Positions 11,377 to 22,748 of a DNA stretch of 64,000 bases are shown piece after piece (the first letter of the stretch is position 1; each line of letters opens with the position of its first letter). The notes below the pieces were generated by a model. It ran no database searches, was not told the DNA's origin, and saw nothing but the letters and a program-made list of their open reading frames with translations. This DNA is from Trichosphaerium sp. ATCC 40318. Its lineage: Eukaryota; Discosea; Flabellinia; Trichosidae. Location: NCBI GenBank assembly GCA_038496445.1, contig JALMLS010000640.1, forward strand, positions 1-64,000, in the 5' to 3' direction. A program made the translations under genes and the position numbers.

Positions 11377-11470
11377 ACACTATATTTTAATTAATCTAAC
11401 ACCATCTAATGCCTTAACACCATCCCATGTCACCTGCCTATGCTGTAATACCATCATCTGTAATACCTCT
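11377..11470 (-). pseudogene. LRR gene relic at inner edge of left arm
   Basis: On the minus strand this short stretch resembles 32660-32760 of the F-box/LRR pseudogene: ggtattacagatgatgg, aaggcattagatggtgtt and attaaaatatagtgtgac all have close counterparts there. It is full of stops and indels. Its position is the mirror of the LRR gene's 3' end relative to the RTX-like gene, so the inverted repeat once extended into the LRR gene. Confidence 0.55.
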
Positions 11471-11979
11471 ACAACACACTGACAGTATCGTAATAGTGTC
11501 TACCACTTCTACACCAGTGCACAAAACGGAGATATACAACGCTATCTATTTTATAACATAAGTACTTACTTCACAATCCAAGTGCGCCTTGCCCATCCTT
11601 ATGTACCTTAAAGCAAGAGAATAATTAACATTTCAAGGTCATGTCACTTGATTTTGCTGCGTAAAATAATGTTTATTGCTAACTAGACAAGTAAATAACA
11701 ATAAATATGGGATCATAAAACCAAATCAGTGTTTCTTCATTTTCATTTGAAAATTATTTATTGTGCGTTTACACAGTTGTTTTAAACGCTTATACTTTTC
11801 ACACTTGGTATATAGTGCTAAATAAAGCGTTTAAGCCTATGTGGAACGCTTACATAGTATAGCTCTACAGACAATTCAGCGAAATCGGGTATTCATCGGA
11901 CAAACTTTAAGCTCAGGCAAGAAGAGTCCAGTTACAGAAACAAAACACTACAAATAACAAAGGATGAGGCTTACTTACT
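11471..11979. other. No gene seen
   Basis: AT-rich intergenic DNA between the LRR relic and the second RTX-like unit. No ORF of note and no RNA structure recognised. Confidence 0.4.
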
Positions 11980-12523
11980 ACCTATTCTTTCAATACACTC
12001 TTGTGAACCAAGCTCGAGAGTGATCAATTCACAGTTTACTTCCACAAGTTCAGCATCTCTTCGTGATATCTCCTTTGATACTACCAAGTGAATATGCATA
12101 CTATTACGCTCGTTTTAAGTAAATCTCTTTGCGCTCAACCCGACTACGTTTTTAAACAAGATTTTAGGTTTAACTGTACTCTTTACCCTTGTACAAGCAC
12201 AATCATGTAATTGCGGTTGTGATGCTTGTAGTAGATGCGATTTTATGGCAGCCAGCTGTACGATGATAACCGGTGACGCCAGCCAAACAGATCGTACGTT
12301 TTAATTGGAAGTTCTTCGTTTTTCAGGACAAAAATGTATTTTTCCAACAAGACTGAAAACGCACGTGATATTATTTCGCAAAATTACTTTGTTGATTTAC
12401 ATTTAACAAAATACAACAGTTACTGGTTCCTGCTTTGCAATCACAAGCGCATCAGTTGTGGGATCAGTAACAGGAACAGCAGGTGATGATTGTATTCTCC
12501 TTGATTCAGAAAGTTCAATAGTA
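11980..12523 (+). repeat. Direct duplication, unit B (5' part of RTX-like gene)
   Basis: Partner of 10562-11117, same orientation, about 1.4 kb downstream. This unit leads into the complete RTX-like gene. A second shared block (copy 1 from 11118, copy 2 from 13252, to the gcaggattta motif) lies downstream of the stop codon. Confidence 0.85.
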
Positions 12524-13251
12524 GGTGCCATTGATCTCATGGGAGGCAACGACTGTCTTATGGCTCAGAGTGGGTTTGCAATTAACTCAGCCATCAATAT
12601 GGGTACTCAACCAAGCTTCACAAAAGGTTCTAAATCAGTTCTACAGGTGAGGGCGATAATTGTCTTAATGTAATTGGTGGCGTAGCGTTTATGGACGTTA
12701 CAATGGGCGATGGCAACAACGACTTTTTGGTTACTGGTGTTAGTCCAGTTATGTATGTACTACGACTTATTGTTATGCATTCTTAACACTTCATTTAGAT
12801 TGAATAGTGTTACTGCAGGGACTGGAAACAACTGCTATGAAATATCATCACAACCTTATGGTGACATAACAGACGCTGGTGGCGACAATTGTATTCAGCT
12901 CCAAAATATAGACATTCAAAGTGTTACAAGTACATTACATGTTTCTTTACTATATACTAACTAAACTCTACAACAGCTGGTGGAGGGAGTGATACCATTA
13001 TCATGCGAGCTGGTCAAGTTGGACTTGTTGATACTGGTGCAGGTGATGATTCAATTGATTTTGCACAAGCAACTATACAAGGTATTTCTGCTGGGCCAGG
13101 CAATGATGTAATTACCCTTCGTGAATTTTCTGGCAGTACACCTGAAGTGGTTGTTGATGGCGGCGCTGGATGCGATACAGTCACTGCCACTCAAACCAAT
13201 TCGGTATTGGTGATAACAGGAGGCTCCGGCATTGATTGGTACTCTTGTTAA
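12094..13251 (+). CDS. Secreted RTX-like glycine/aspartate repeat protein, intact copy
   Basis: At least five exons. Exon 1 (MHTITLVL) and the start of exon 2 together form a signal peptide that is split by an intron and ends near VQAQS. A Cys-rich segment (CNCGCDACSRC) follows. The rest is a string of units of the type GTAGDDCILL, GEGDNCLNV, GDGNNDFLV, GTGNNCYEI, GGDNCIQL, GAGDDSIDF, GPGNDVITL and GAGCDTV, ending WYSC. These resemble the nonapeptide Ca2+-binding beta-roll (RTX) pattern GGxGxDxxx. The introns show it is eukaryotic, not bacterial contamination. Function unknown; an extracellular structural or ligand-binding role is possible. The RTX fold alone does not make it a toxin. Only this copy of three appears complete. 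Confidence 0.65.
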
Positions 13252-13649
13252 TAGTCAGCAAACAGATGTAGCTAACAATCTCTGTTTTCTAGTTGTTTTT
13301 CTGACCAATTCCCTTTCATTACAAACTGTGAGAGCATAGGTCCTGTATGTGAAGTTCCTACGTGTTGTCGCAGGATTTAAAAATGTATTTAAGTAGCGCC
13401 AAAATATACCACTGATTGTTATCAGAAATTATGATATTCTTGTTGTTTCAATTGAAAGTGAATTCAACTGAAATTTCCCAAGCATTGCAACATGACTTTG
13501 TCATTTGCAGACAGTACTAAATATGAACGGATGGTACGCAACAGATATGAATCTGTGCGTGTTTTGACAATAATGTGGTACCCAAATGATACTTTCCATA
13601 AGGCAACTTCTCTGTTTTAAGATACAAAGGGTACTTAAAGAATGTTAAA
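13252..13649. other. 3' flank of RTX-like gene and upstream region of FEX
   Basis: 13252-13380 repeats the sequence downstream of copy 1 and is also mirrored at about 33160-33286, so it is part of the duplicated RTX-like unit. The rest is unique and holds nothing recognisable beyond the FEX upstream region. Confidence 0.5.
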
Positions 13650-15435
13650 ATGGCCAACACTTTGACGGCAACAACTCCACTTGGTAGCACTGCCAATAGT
13701 GGAATTAAGCTCACTGATCCAACATATGGTACAATACCGCCTAGTGAAAGCCACTCAGCGTCAAAAAAGTCAAAATTAAACCTGTTGTGCGGTGGTCACG
13801 TGCGTATTTGGTCATTAAGCGTACGACACTGTTTTACATCTCACAGGTAAGAGAAACGCTGTTAATAATTATTTTCGCTATGATTGGTGTTACTATGCGG
13901 TTTTGGCTTATTGACTTTCATATTGGTAAGGTTTTTAAAAATAAGTTTCGTGTAAGAGCGCCAATAATAACTTTCGAAAAAAACTTCAACAACAAAGTCA
14001 AAAAGCACCTGTTTTCTCTGTTTTTCACGTGTTTTCGGTAGAATATATTTGGGATACAGGATTGTGGCTTCGAAACTCGACAACACCTTCAAGCCCTCTA
14101 CATAAGTAAGTGAACATTGCAATTATTCGCATAAGTTGCTGATTCCTTGCAATAGAGAATTTATTGCAAACGGCCTGGGATCGTTTCTAATGGGTGCAAT
14201 GTTGTCTTTAAAACAGACACCGCTATTTGTGCGTTACCCTGAGTACTACGTAGGGTTTGGTACGGGATGTCTAGGGTACTATTCGTTCTAAAAAGGAATA
14301 AGAAAAAGTTGTTTTCTTTTCTTCAAAACAATTTTGATCACATGGTATTCACGTGATCTTTAACTGTACCTCTTTGATAACTTGCTAATAATTTTAAAAG
14401 GAGCTTGACATCTTTCTCTTCATGGATGAGTGATGTCGCAAAAGACTTTTATGACTTTGAATCTGTAAGTGTAACAATTATTCTAATTTCTTACAATCGA
14501 ATAGGCTTCAAACGGTATTTTGACAGTTTTTATCGGACTTGCTTGGTTCTATGCAGCTCTTGCTTTTGGAAATCACGTATCGTTGGGATCACAAGCGTTA
14601 CTACGGTGTTGTTTCGGAAAACGTAGTTCACCCAGCACGTGACAAGGATGGAAGTTTCAAGGCTAATTAAAAATCAGAATATAGCAGATTGTTTGACGAT
14701 GTTGAAGACTTGAAAGACGAGGACTATACAAATATGGGCGAAAATGAGTTGAATTACCTTGCTTCTAAAAATGCAGTACCTGATGCACTGCACACTATTA
14801 CAGTTCTTATTATTTTGTGTGCTTGTTATTTCGTGAGCATTGTACGATGATCGTTTTCTACCTTATGCTTAACTAATTTCTTTAATTAGTATGGCCTGTT
14901 TCTCTCTCCCGCGGCCATGTATCAAGTGCTTCTTTATTCAATTATATTTGGTCCCATTGGTAACAAATCTATTAATTCGAGTACTTGCTTTTAACTACTA
15001 AACCAGGTGCTCTTGTTCGTTACTTTTCAGGAAAATTCAATAAGAAGATTCCGAATGTATCCACTAAATTTCGTATTCCAACTTTCTAAAAAATGTTGTA
15101 GTTTCCAGTATTCACACTTTTGGCGAACCTGGGAGGGACTGCACTTGTTGGAATCAACTTGTTTATACTTAATCGTATCAAACTAACCAATGAACAACAC
15201 AACGCGATTGCAGGGGCTATCACTAGTACGTACCCAATTTGAACAAAAAAAAGTCAGATACTCATTTTCGTTCTTACTAGTTGGTATCGCTGGTTGCATG
15301 TCTACAGTGTCAACGTTTATTAAAGAAGTTGGATCTCTTAAAACAATGTTCGCATATATTTATGCGTGCTCTTCAATATTTCTTGCTCAGGTTATACTAC
15401 TTGCTACATACGGAACTTACTACTGGATGTACTAA
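13650..15435 (+). CDS. FEX: Fluoride export channel, two-domain FEX/CrcB family
   Basis: About seven or eight exons. A polar N-terminus (MANTLTATTPLGS) precedes two homologous CrcB-like halves. The first half has ANGLGSFLMGAMLSL, then GFGTGCLG joined across an intron to TSFSSW. A polar linker follows (FDDVEDLKDEDYTNMGENEL). The second half has LLANLGGTALVG and GIAGCMSTVSTFIKEV and ends in a hydrophobic helix (ILLATYGTYYWMY). The TxSTF-type loop and the asparagine in the NxxG helix are hallmarks of the fluoride channel family. It sits in the plasma membrane and lets F- leave the cell. The duplicated single-chain form is typical of eukaryotes. Exon borders are inferred from frame and GT-AG sites. 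Confidence 0.85.
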
Positions 15436-15684
15436 GGAGGGTAAACAAAATTAAAAAAAAATTAAACCACTTGACAGAAAATTCAATAAATACATCCATA
15501 ACTGCGCCATCAATTTAACAATAAACTAAATAACACATTCCTTATTATGGATATAGTGTTGTTATTAGAGGTATTAGACAATAGTGCAACACGTCAAGTA
15601 TATAGAAGTAGCGAAAGGAGTACTTAAAATAAAAAATTTTCACCTTTCTTTCTACAACATTTTGAAGCGTCTCAACAGAAAAAA

Positions 15685-15897
15685 TCAAGCGGATACGACG
15701 TGGTAATAGAAGAGCAAGCGCAATATAAATAAGAGGAACAAAAAAATAAACCAGTCAAACAATTTCGAGTGTTGAAGAACAAAAAGAAATAAAGCTAGTA
15801 CAGGTAACATAACACTAATGCAAGCGTACGGTAACCCTACAGTGTATTTATCAAGAAGAGAGACTTTTAGCTCCTGGTAATACTTTAAAACGTTCAA
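15685..15897 (-). CDS. Small hydrophobic protein
   Basis: A 70-codon ORF on the minus strand with two predicted membrane segments (SVMLPVLALFLFVL and FIFLFLLFILRLLFYY). It is transcribed away from the PTP synthase gene, whose coding part begins just beyond its start. No family recognised; further exons on either side are possible. Confidence 0.3.
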   Translation of the reverse strand: MNVLKYYQELKVSLLDKYTVGLPYACISVMLPVLALFLFVLQHSKLFDWFIFLFLLFILRLLFYYHVVSA

Positions 15898-15910
15898 ATA
15901 CGCATAAAAT

Positions 15911-16736
15911 ATGTTCTACACGCGTTTTGTAGATAATCACCTAACTATCGTAACGTCCCAAACTCAAATCTCTATAGCCACCGCCTACACAACCCAGCGC
16001 TCACTATAGAGGAAAACAAGGAGATATACGGTAAATGTAATAACCCAAACGGACATGGTCACAATTACGTCGTTTACGTGACCCTACGCGGTAAAGTACG
16101 CTTTACTGGTGTTTATAAACTGATAAAATCGCAGGTTGACAAACGTACAGGGATGCTAATGAACTTGACAGACCTAAAAGCATGTCTAATGAAAGTAATC
16201 GATAAACTAGATCACAAGGTATGCTCTCCCTGCACTTTTATCGTTTGGTAATTGCAAAACGCTTTGGGTGTTTTTTTGGTCATGACGTCAGCCAAGAAGA
16301 TCCTTTTCTAGCTTCTTACGATTCTCAACTATACGATAGAACCTTGATAAAGACGTACCAGAACTTTCCGGTGTTATAACGTCAACTGAAAATGTTTGCG
16401 TGTACTTTTGGCATCAACTCATTCAAGTTTTACCGAACCCTTCAATACTTTACGAGGTACCTTTGAATTTTCTATTTTCAACCAGTACAACTTCGTACTA
16501 CATAATTCCTTTTCGGCAAACATGTCTTTTTTTTTTTGTTTGCTGACTTCAGAATTCCACTTGTCATTATTGAACTTATTTATACCTGTAGCCATTCGCC
16601 TTATTAAAATAAACTTGATAGTTTTTTCTTTCTTTCTTTTTAATGTAAACGTGTTTTGTTACTGACAACGTCACCATTGTAGGTTCGTATTGGAGAGACA
16701 GAGAAGAATAGTGCTTTCTATAGAGGAGAAAGTTGA
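15911..16736 (+). CDS. PTS: 6-pyruvoyl-tetrahydropterin synthase
   Basis: The family is clear: SHRLHNPALTIEENKEIYGK, NNPNGHGHNYVVYVTLRG, TGMLMNLTDLK, then across introns LDHKNLDKDVPEL, TSTENVCVYFWHQL and FYRGES before the stop at 16734. The zinc-binding histidines of SHRLH and GHGHNY and the NPNGHGHNY motif are present. The enzyme converts dihydroneopterin triphosphate to 6-pyruvoyl-tetrahydropterin in tetrahydrobiopterin synthesis. An extra 18-residue stretch after TLRG is in frame and may be exon or retained intron. The 5' end is unresolved: the ATG at 15911 runs into a stop in its own frame, so a short upstream exon or a frame error near 15975 is needed to enter SHRLH. Confidence 0.8.
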
Positions 16737-16938
16737 TTACTGTTTTGATTTTTTATCCACAAAAAATAAATTTCCTAAGTAACGGATTAATACTAAAACA
16801 ACTTTGTATATACTAATACAAATGTATTTTTTGCAACTACGAACGTGACACCTAAAATACGATTCAACGAAACCAAGAAACAGTCGCTTAACTTTTTTCA
16901 CACAAATCCAAACTTACTGCAGTTAAAAAAGCTACGCT

Positions 16939-18415
16939 ATGAGCACTCACTGTTACAAACTCGTTCTCGTCGGTCTTGGTGGTGTAGGTATGTTATTGGA
17001 CTCAACTACACTTTGTAGTTTTATCACGCTATGCGTTTCTCTCCTAAATTAAATATACAACAGGTAAATCATGCCTTACAATACAGTTCATTTCAAACAA
17101 GTAAGTGGTTCGTTTTGTAGATCTGCAAATTAACCCCTTTCAAGGTTTATTGATGACTACGACCCAACATTGGAGGATTCGTACAGGTAAATTCTTTTAT
17201 TTTGATACTGGTGGATTCTAGATCCTCAAACCTCCACAAAAATACGTCGGTCTGCTACAAAATACAGACGTTCGCATTTCACGGTGATATTGGCCTTTAA
17301 AACCTACTTCGCTGATATCACCCACAAAACATAACTTTTATCTTATCTCGAGCTCACGAGCGCAAAATCGCTTTACCACACCAAGGACAGTTTTTCAAGG
17401 TACTAAATTAGTATGTAGGAAACAAGTAACCATCGACGCGGAGGAATGCATCCTTGGTACGTGACAACTTCATTGGCTTGTTTATCTCCTTTTGTTTTAC
17501 CAAACACAATTTTTTCGTACATTGCGTCATACCAGAACTCATAGCTCTCAAACGCTCACAACTGACTAGATATCTTTGATACCGCCGGACAAGAAGATTT
17601 CGTAGCCATCCGTGATCAGTACATGAAAATTGGACATGGTTTCCTCTGTGTCTACTCTATTACTATGCGTTCTTCATTTGAAGAGGTAGTAAACCTTCAC
17701 GGTACGTATAAACGCTCATACCTTTTGTTTTTGTTTCGTTGTCGAGAAACAAATCCTTCAAACCGTTTAAAGTCGTATTCGCTTTACCATTACAATGGGT
17801 TTACGACAGTACAGAGCGTAATATTTTTTATGCGCTCAATTCGCCAAAATAGTGTTTTCGGTTTTTCTTTTTCGTTTTTTTGCTTATTTGGCGTTCTTTT
17901 AGACCATATGTTACGTGTTAAGGATGCTGATAAAGTACCATTTGTTCTTGTTGGTAATAAATGCGATTTGGAAGGAGAACGTGAAGTAACGACAAAGGAA
18001 GGTCAAGAACTCGCTGATAAGCTCAGTGTAAAATTCATTGAGACTTCTGCTAAGACTAGACATAATGTAAAAGAGGTACGTGTTGTAACTGGCTTCTCTT
18101 CTTTTTTTGGAGACTTTGACGACCAAATCCTTGTTATTTTCTGTATTTGCAATTCTTTTGGTTCAAAAAGTGCAATCTTTGACTCTTTTTTAGGCTTTCT
18201 TCATGTTAGTACGTGAGATTGGTATTAAGGTTGAACCTGCAAGCAATGACGATAAAGCTGACCCTAAATTACACAAGAAAAAGAGGTATGAATCTTGTAT
18301 CTTAAAATCCCGACAACTCCGAGCATCGGACTTTTATTATTACATTATCCTTGTTTTAACGTTTATGAGCTAATTGTTTTTTTTCTTCTTTAGACGTGCT
18401 TGCAATCTCTTGTAA
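16939..18415 (+). CDS. Ras-family small GTPase
   Basis: Eight exons: 16939-16987, 17064-17100, 17145-17186, 17419-17456, 17570-17701, 17903-18075, 18194-18285 and 18394-18415. All G-boxes are present: P-loop GLGGVGKS, effector loop YDPTLEDSYR, DTAGQED with the catalytic Gln, VGNKCDLE, and ETSAKT. It ends in the CaaX motif CNLL, whose final Leu predicts geranylgeranylation and membrane attachment, after a basic stretch (KLHKKKRRA). This is a classical Ras/Rap-type signalling GTPase; the equivalents of Gly12, Gly13 and Gln61 are wild type, with Leu at the position of Ala11. Introns of 44 nt upward, one over 230 nt. Confidence 0.95.
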
Positions 18416-18690
18416 AGTGGTGTTTTATAATTTGTTGTACGGCGACTTGAACCTGTAAGATAGAAAACGATTATAGCCTTATAAAATCTTGTTCTGAAAA
18501 AAAAAAAACCTCATCTTGTCTTCCTCGTACACTGTTAAAAAACCTCAAGTACCATGTGTCCGTAGTTTAATAAAATTTGTGACTTATTTATTTCAAAAAA
18601 AAAAATCAAGTAAAAAATGAGATGGTAGAATCCTGGAGCTTGTTGTCATAGCTTACTGATAAGAATAAGTATTTTATTGGTGTTCTTCTC

Positions 18691-20555
18691 TTATAATTTG
18701 GCCATTCTCATTGCGAGGTCGATCATGACTTCTTCAGAGCCTCCGCCAATAGCAGATACACGCAATTCGCGCCATATACGCTCAATCTTGGCACCAACAC
18801 CAGTGCGTAAATAAGATGCACCGCCGAATATCTGGCACGCTTCTCGTGCGCAATATTCAAGGGTACGCGATGTTTGAACCTTGCAAAGTGCGATTTGACC
18901 TCCGAGATGTAATGGTGAAAGACCTTGTTGCATTTGGTACGCAAGGCTCTCAATCCATGCCCAAGTTGCTTCAGTGTGTCTTGCCATTTCAGCAATCTTA
19001 TGTCTGATAACTTGATTATCAATGAGTCTCTTTCCTGAACATTTTGATTAGTGACATTTCAACAGGTTGTGACTTAAACTTTCTCGTGTTTTCTTGTTTT
19101 TTTGGTGAAGCAAGAGAAGCGAACATGATAATGATAAACGCACCGAATGTCTTGCGGTTACGAGCAAATTTGATAGATTCCTCAATACAGATACGGCACG
19201 AACGATGAGCCATAATTAAACCAACCATGCGCTCATGATTAAAGTTAAGCATAATAGGAAGGAATCCTTGGTTTTCTTGGCCGATTATGTTCTTTACAGG
19301 CACTTTAACATTCTCAAGTTGAACAAATGTTGTTGTAGATGTCCACCAGCCTTGTGTCTTTTGTCTGCGTAAGTTAATACCTGGCATACCTACAAAAATG
19401 TTAAATTCATCTACGAGTACACAAAACAAAAAATCGTGCCTTTCTCGAGCAATAGCAACGAAATACCACCCATGCCCTTTCCACCAGTACGTACAGCAAC
19501 AGTAAAGTAATCAGCACGCATACCACCAGTGATGAACTTTTTCTCGCCGTTAACGATGTAGAAGTCACCTTGTCTCTCAGCAGTTGTTCTGATAGCAGCG
19601 ACATCACTTCCACCGTATGGCTCAGTAATTGCCAAAGCAATTAGTTTTTTACCAGTAATAATGTCCTTAGCGCATTTGTTTTTGATGTAATCAGACCCTA
19701 CAGATAGTAGTGGTGGGAATCCGATATGCAACGTCAAAAAACAAGCGGCGAGTAGACCACCACATGCACAACGGGCTATTTCGTCCCAGTAAATAACATC
19801 ATGAAAGACATCAAAGCCTAAAACGAAGTCATACTTAAGTTATCATCTTTTTTTTTGTTTTAAGTCAAAACATCTTTCTGGTCCTTTTTGTATCATACCT
19901 CCTTCTGGTGGTGTACCACCGTATTCTACAGGGAAAGGTGCACCATAAAGACCTGCTTCATAAGCTTTTACGTGAAGCTCACGAGGGTAAGATTTAGCGT
20001 CCTTAAAAGCATTAGTACTTTTGGCTTTCAAGTGGTAAACGTACCTCCCATTCACTTGTGTACGGCATAATTTCCTTTTCAACAAAAGCGCGTACTCTAG
20101 CACGCCATTTCTTGTGTGCTTCAGTGTAGTAAGGGCTCTTGAATGTGGTGTACCAGGATGGATCACCAAATGGGATTCCATCACCAAACGGACCAGAGGT
20201 TGACAATTGGTTGTTTGGTTGCGCCTAACGAGGAATGAGATTCACAACAACCATTGAATACACGGCCAAACTTGCTCTGTTGAAAATTTTTTGGACGTAC
20301 TCTGGTGTGCTTGGAGCCAGCAATAACACCTACTCTTAGCTGTTTGCCGTATTTTGCAATGATTGCTCTAGCGTCATGCAAAGCATTAAACGCTTTTGTA
20401 GCATCTGTACCAGCGACTTTTACAACGACGCCCTTGCCACCAGGGTGAGCCTCGAGAAAGTCGGTCATGTTGTAAACTACATCATCGATTATGACCCAGC
20501 AATCATTCTCAGTGTTATGTTGTGCCACTTGGGCGTGCGTGTACGTCTTTGACAT
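18691..20555 (-). CDS. Cytochrome b5 / acyl-CoA dehydrogenase fusion
   Basis: Multi-exon gene on the minus strand, ATG at 20555, stop at 18691. Residues 1-80 are a cytochrome b5 heme domain (YTHAQVAQHNTENDCW, heme ligands in HPGGKG and ALHDARAI). An acyl-CoA dehydrogenase follows: N-terminal helical part (WRARVRAFVEKEIMPY, YGAPFPVEYGG), middle domain (ITEPYGGSDVAAIRTTAE, GEKKFITGGMRADYFTV), C-terminal four-helix part (NFNHERMVGLIMAHRSCR, CQIFGGASYLRTG, ending GGGSEEVMIDLAMRMAKL). It is an FAD enzyme of fatty-acyl oxidation or desaturation with a fused electron carrier, an arrangement known from fungi and some protists. Introns at about 20,250, 20,060, 19,800, 19,430 and 19,080. Divergent from the 7TM gene at 20759. 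Confidence 0.9.
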
Positions 20556-20758
20556 AATTGTTGCTACAAATTAAGCTTAGTCGTACTACAATAGAGCGAC
20601 ATGGGTGCATGACAGCGTTTTGAGTGTATTTCTCAACGAGGGAAATTAAAACATCCCTCGCTTCTGTTAAAAAACACCAAAACACTATTATGGTGTAAAC
20701 TACGTACATTTGGTGTTGATGAATCAAATACGGACACAAAAAACAAACAGTTGGAAAA

Positions 20759-22553
20759 ATGCCTGCCTTAATTGCCAATAACAACTCGAACATTCTGGGC
20801 TTGTAGAGGAAAAGTCTCTCGTATAAATTCCCTACCTATGGTTATTAAATGTAAGGGGTTACATTGTAGTGGTGACAGATGGATTGCTTTTGTTGGTTTC
20901 ACCCTTTATGGCTTGCTTGTTATTATGACATTTGTGTCACTCGCTTGGGAACTACTAGTAAATACAAGAAAGCGTAAAGGAAAACAAAATGTTGGAACAA
21001 GAGGTTTGAGACATTACGACGTTACATCATCAATAACCCATAGAATAGGTCAAGTCATAGCGCGGCATGTATTTAGAGGCGTTTTGGGCGTTTTTGCGTG
21101 CTGTACGTAAATTGAATTTAACTTGACAATCAAAACAACGTTGACGCTTGCTATGAAGTCAACGCTACCGTTTCCCAACTTTGACACCTTCATTCCCAAA
21201 AACAAAACGTCAAAACGTCTAAATGACACGCAATGTTGTTAACTCAACTTGCTTGTGTATTTGATAATAGTTTAACACATTTTTTAGTTAGACTTGGATG
21301 GCTAAGCCTCGTTTACTCCGGACAACGTTCATCGGTCGAGTTCACGCTTAATCGCTTGGCATTCGTGACGTACTTTACAGCTTTCGCCTTAATACTATTC
21401 ATATGGTACGTTACAGTAATGACGCGAAGCGTAAACTCGCAGCAACTGTGTATTGGTTTTTTTAAATATACCATGTGATTTTTTTCTTTTTTTTGGATTA
21501 ATGTTGGTTTTCCTCTTTTTAGGATTGAAGCGTTCTACCAGAATTATTATGATAGTAATAAGTTTCTACCGAGAGTAGGATGGTTATTTATTGTAGTAAC
21601 ACTAATTGTTTGGGTGCGCGTGTAGAGACATTGAAGCGACAAGAAAACTTTTTTCGGAAAAAAAACGTTGTTTCGGTTTTTTTTTGTTTGTGGTCTTTGG
21701 TTGACTCCTTGAATACTAGGCTTATCAAATAATACTCATAATTATTTTTCTTGAGAATGATGGAAAGCGAGAAGGCAATCCGTTTTATGATATTAATATA
21801 GTATCTGGTACCATTCCTTCCTTGCACACACGTGTTTCTTTTTCTTTCTTTCGAGAAATCACTCATATTTTTACTTAGATGTTGTTATATCTGCTCTTGT
21901 AGCTATGGCGTTCTTAATGTACGTTTTGCAAAAATAGAACTTGACGAAGAAAATGAAACTCTCAGAGTCTAAGTTTGTTTTAATGTCGTTTTTTTTGAGT
22001 AAAGGTGCTTATTTCGTTCAGGTATGGGTTCCGTATGCTATTCAAACGTTCTTTGAATGAACTTGATGTAGCCAAAGTGCAAGAAGCCCTACAAGTAAGT
22101 ACCTCACTTAGCGACTCAAAGTTTCTGGTTTTTTTTTATAAATCACGTGATACTTACTTCTTCGATAGATCACTGGAATGACACTTGTATTTGTTGTATG
22201 CTTTCTTCTGCGAGTACTTTTATTTTCGTTCAGACCAATAACTGGATTTTATATGGACAGTGGGCTGTTCTATTCATTGGCGTACTTTACATCAGAAGGT
22301 ATGTATAATCATGCGATACCAAATACATTGTCACTTACCTCTTTTAAAAATGATTGCAAGACACTATTTTGTTAAAAAGTTAATTGTTTTGTTACTAGGT
22401 ATGCCGTCTCTTATTCAACTGTATGTTGCTTCAAAGAGCACTGTAAGGGAGGAAAAATCAAGTCAGTGGATAGATGATTTATATGAAGATAAGGATGAGA
22501 CAACAGCTTCTGATAGAGCAAAGTTTTTAAGTGTTGCACCTACTACAATGTAA
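20759..22553 (+). CDS. Multi-pass membrane protein, TOM1/THH1/GPR137-like
   Basis: Multi-exon gene. The first exon gives a short N-terminus with a possible N-glycosylation site (MPALIANNNSNILGL), spliced to a first helix (WIAFVGFTLYGLLVIMTF). A basic cytosolic loop (NTRKRKGKQN) and further helices follow, including FRLGWLSLVYSG, NRLAFVTYFTAFALILFIW, VGWLFIVVTLIVWV, MTLVFVVCFLLRVLLF and LAYFTSEGMPSLIQLYV, then an acidic cytosolic tail (DDLYEDKDETTASD). About seven membrane segments. The segment NRLAFVTYFTAFALILFIW resembles the conserved core of the TOM1/THH1/GPR137 family, which acts at vacuole or lysosome membranes; I hold this as a moderate call. Divergent from the acyl-CoA dehydrogenase gene 200 bases away. 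Confidence 0.6.
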
Positions 22554-22748
22554 AAGATTTGGCTATTCTTTAACAAATCGCCCCCAATTTGGTAGGACTT
22601 ACTGCTACGACTATTGCACATGTGGTGATATCGTATAGTAATACCATACAACTTATTACTAAGATAGAAAGTGCTGACACAAAAGGCTATTGTTGTGTAA
22701 ATAAAACTGTAATTTTAGTGTCCAAAAAAATAAACAAATCACAAATTA

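Larger units (their letters stand above)
1..11470. repeat. Left arm of a >11 kb inverted repeat
   Basis: This stretch matches 32650-44427 read on the opposite strand: position 1 pairs with 44427, 2072 with 42334, 6055 with 38343. Coding parts are almost identical (the BTB protein is identical in both arms), while non-coding parts differ by small and medium indels, so the pairing sum drifts from about 44428 at the outer end to about 44730 near the helicase. The inner end is ragged and stops in an LRR gene relic near 11470. The outer end is not seen because the window begins inside the match. A real segmental inverted duplication is the simplest reading; divergence and private indels argue against a simple fold-back read artefact. 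Confidence 0.95.

Noticed and set aside
12094-13251. Reading the RTX-like gene as a bacterial hemolysin or contamination
   Set aside because: It has several spliceosomal introns and a split signal peptide, and lies among eukaryotic genes. Nothing shows a toxic activity.
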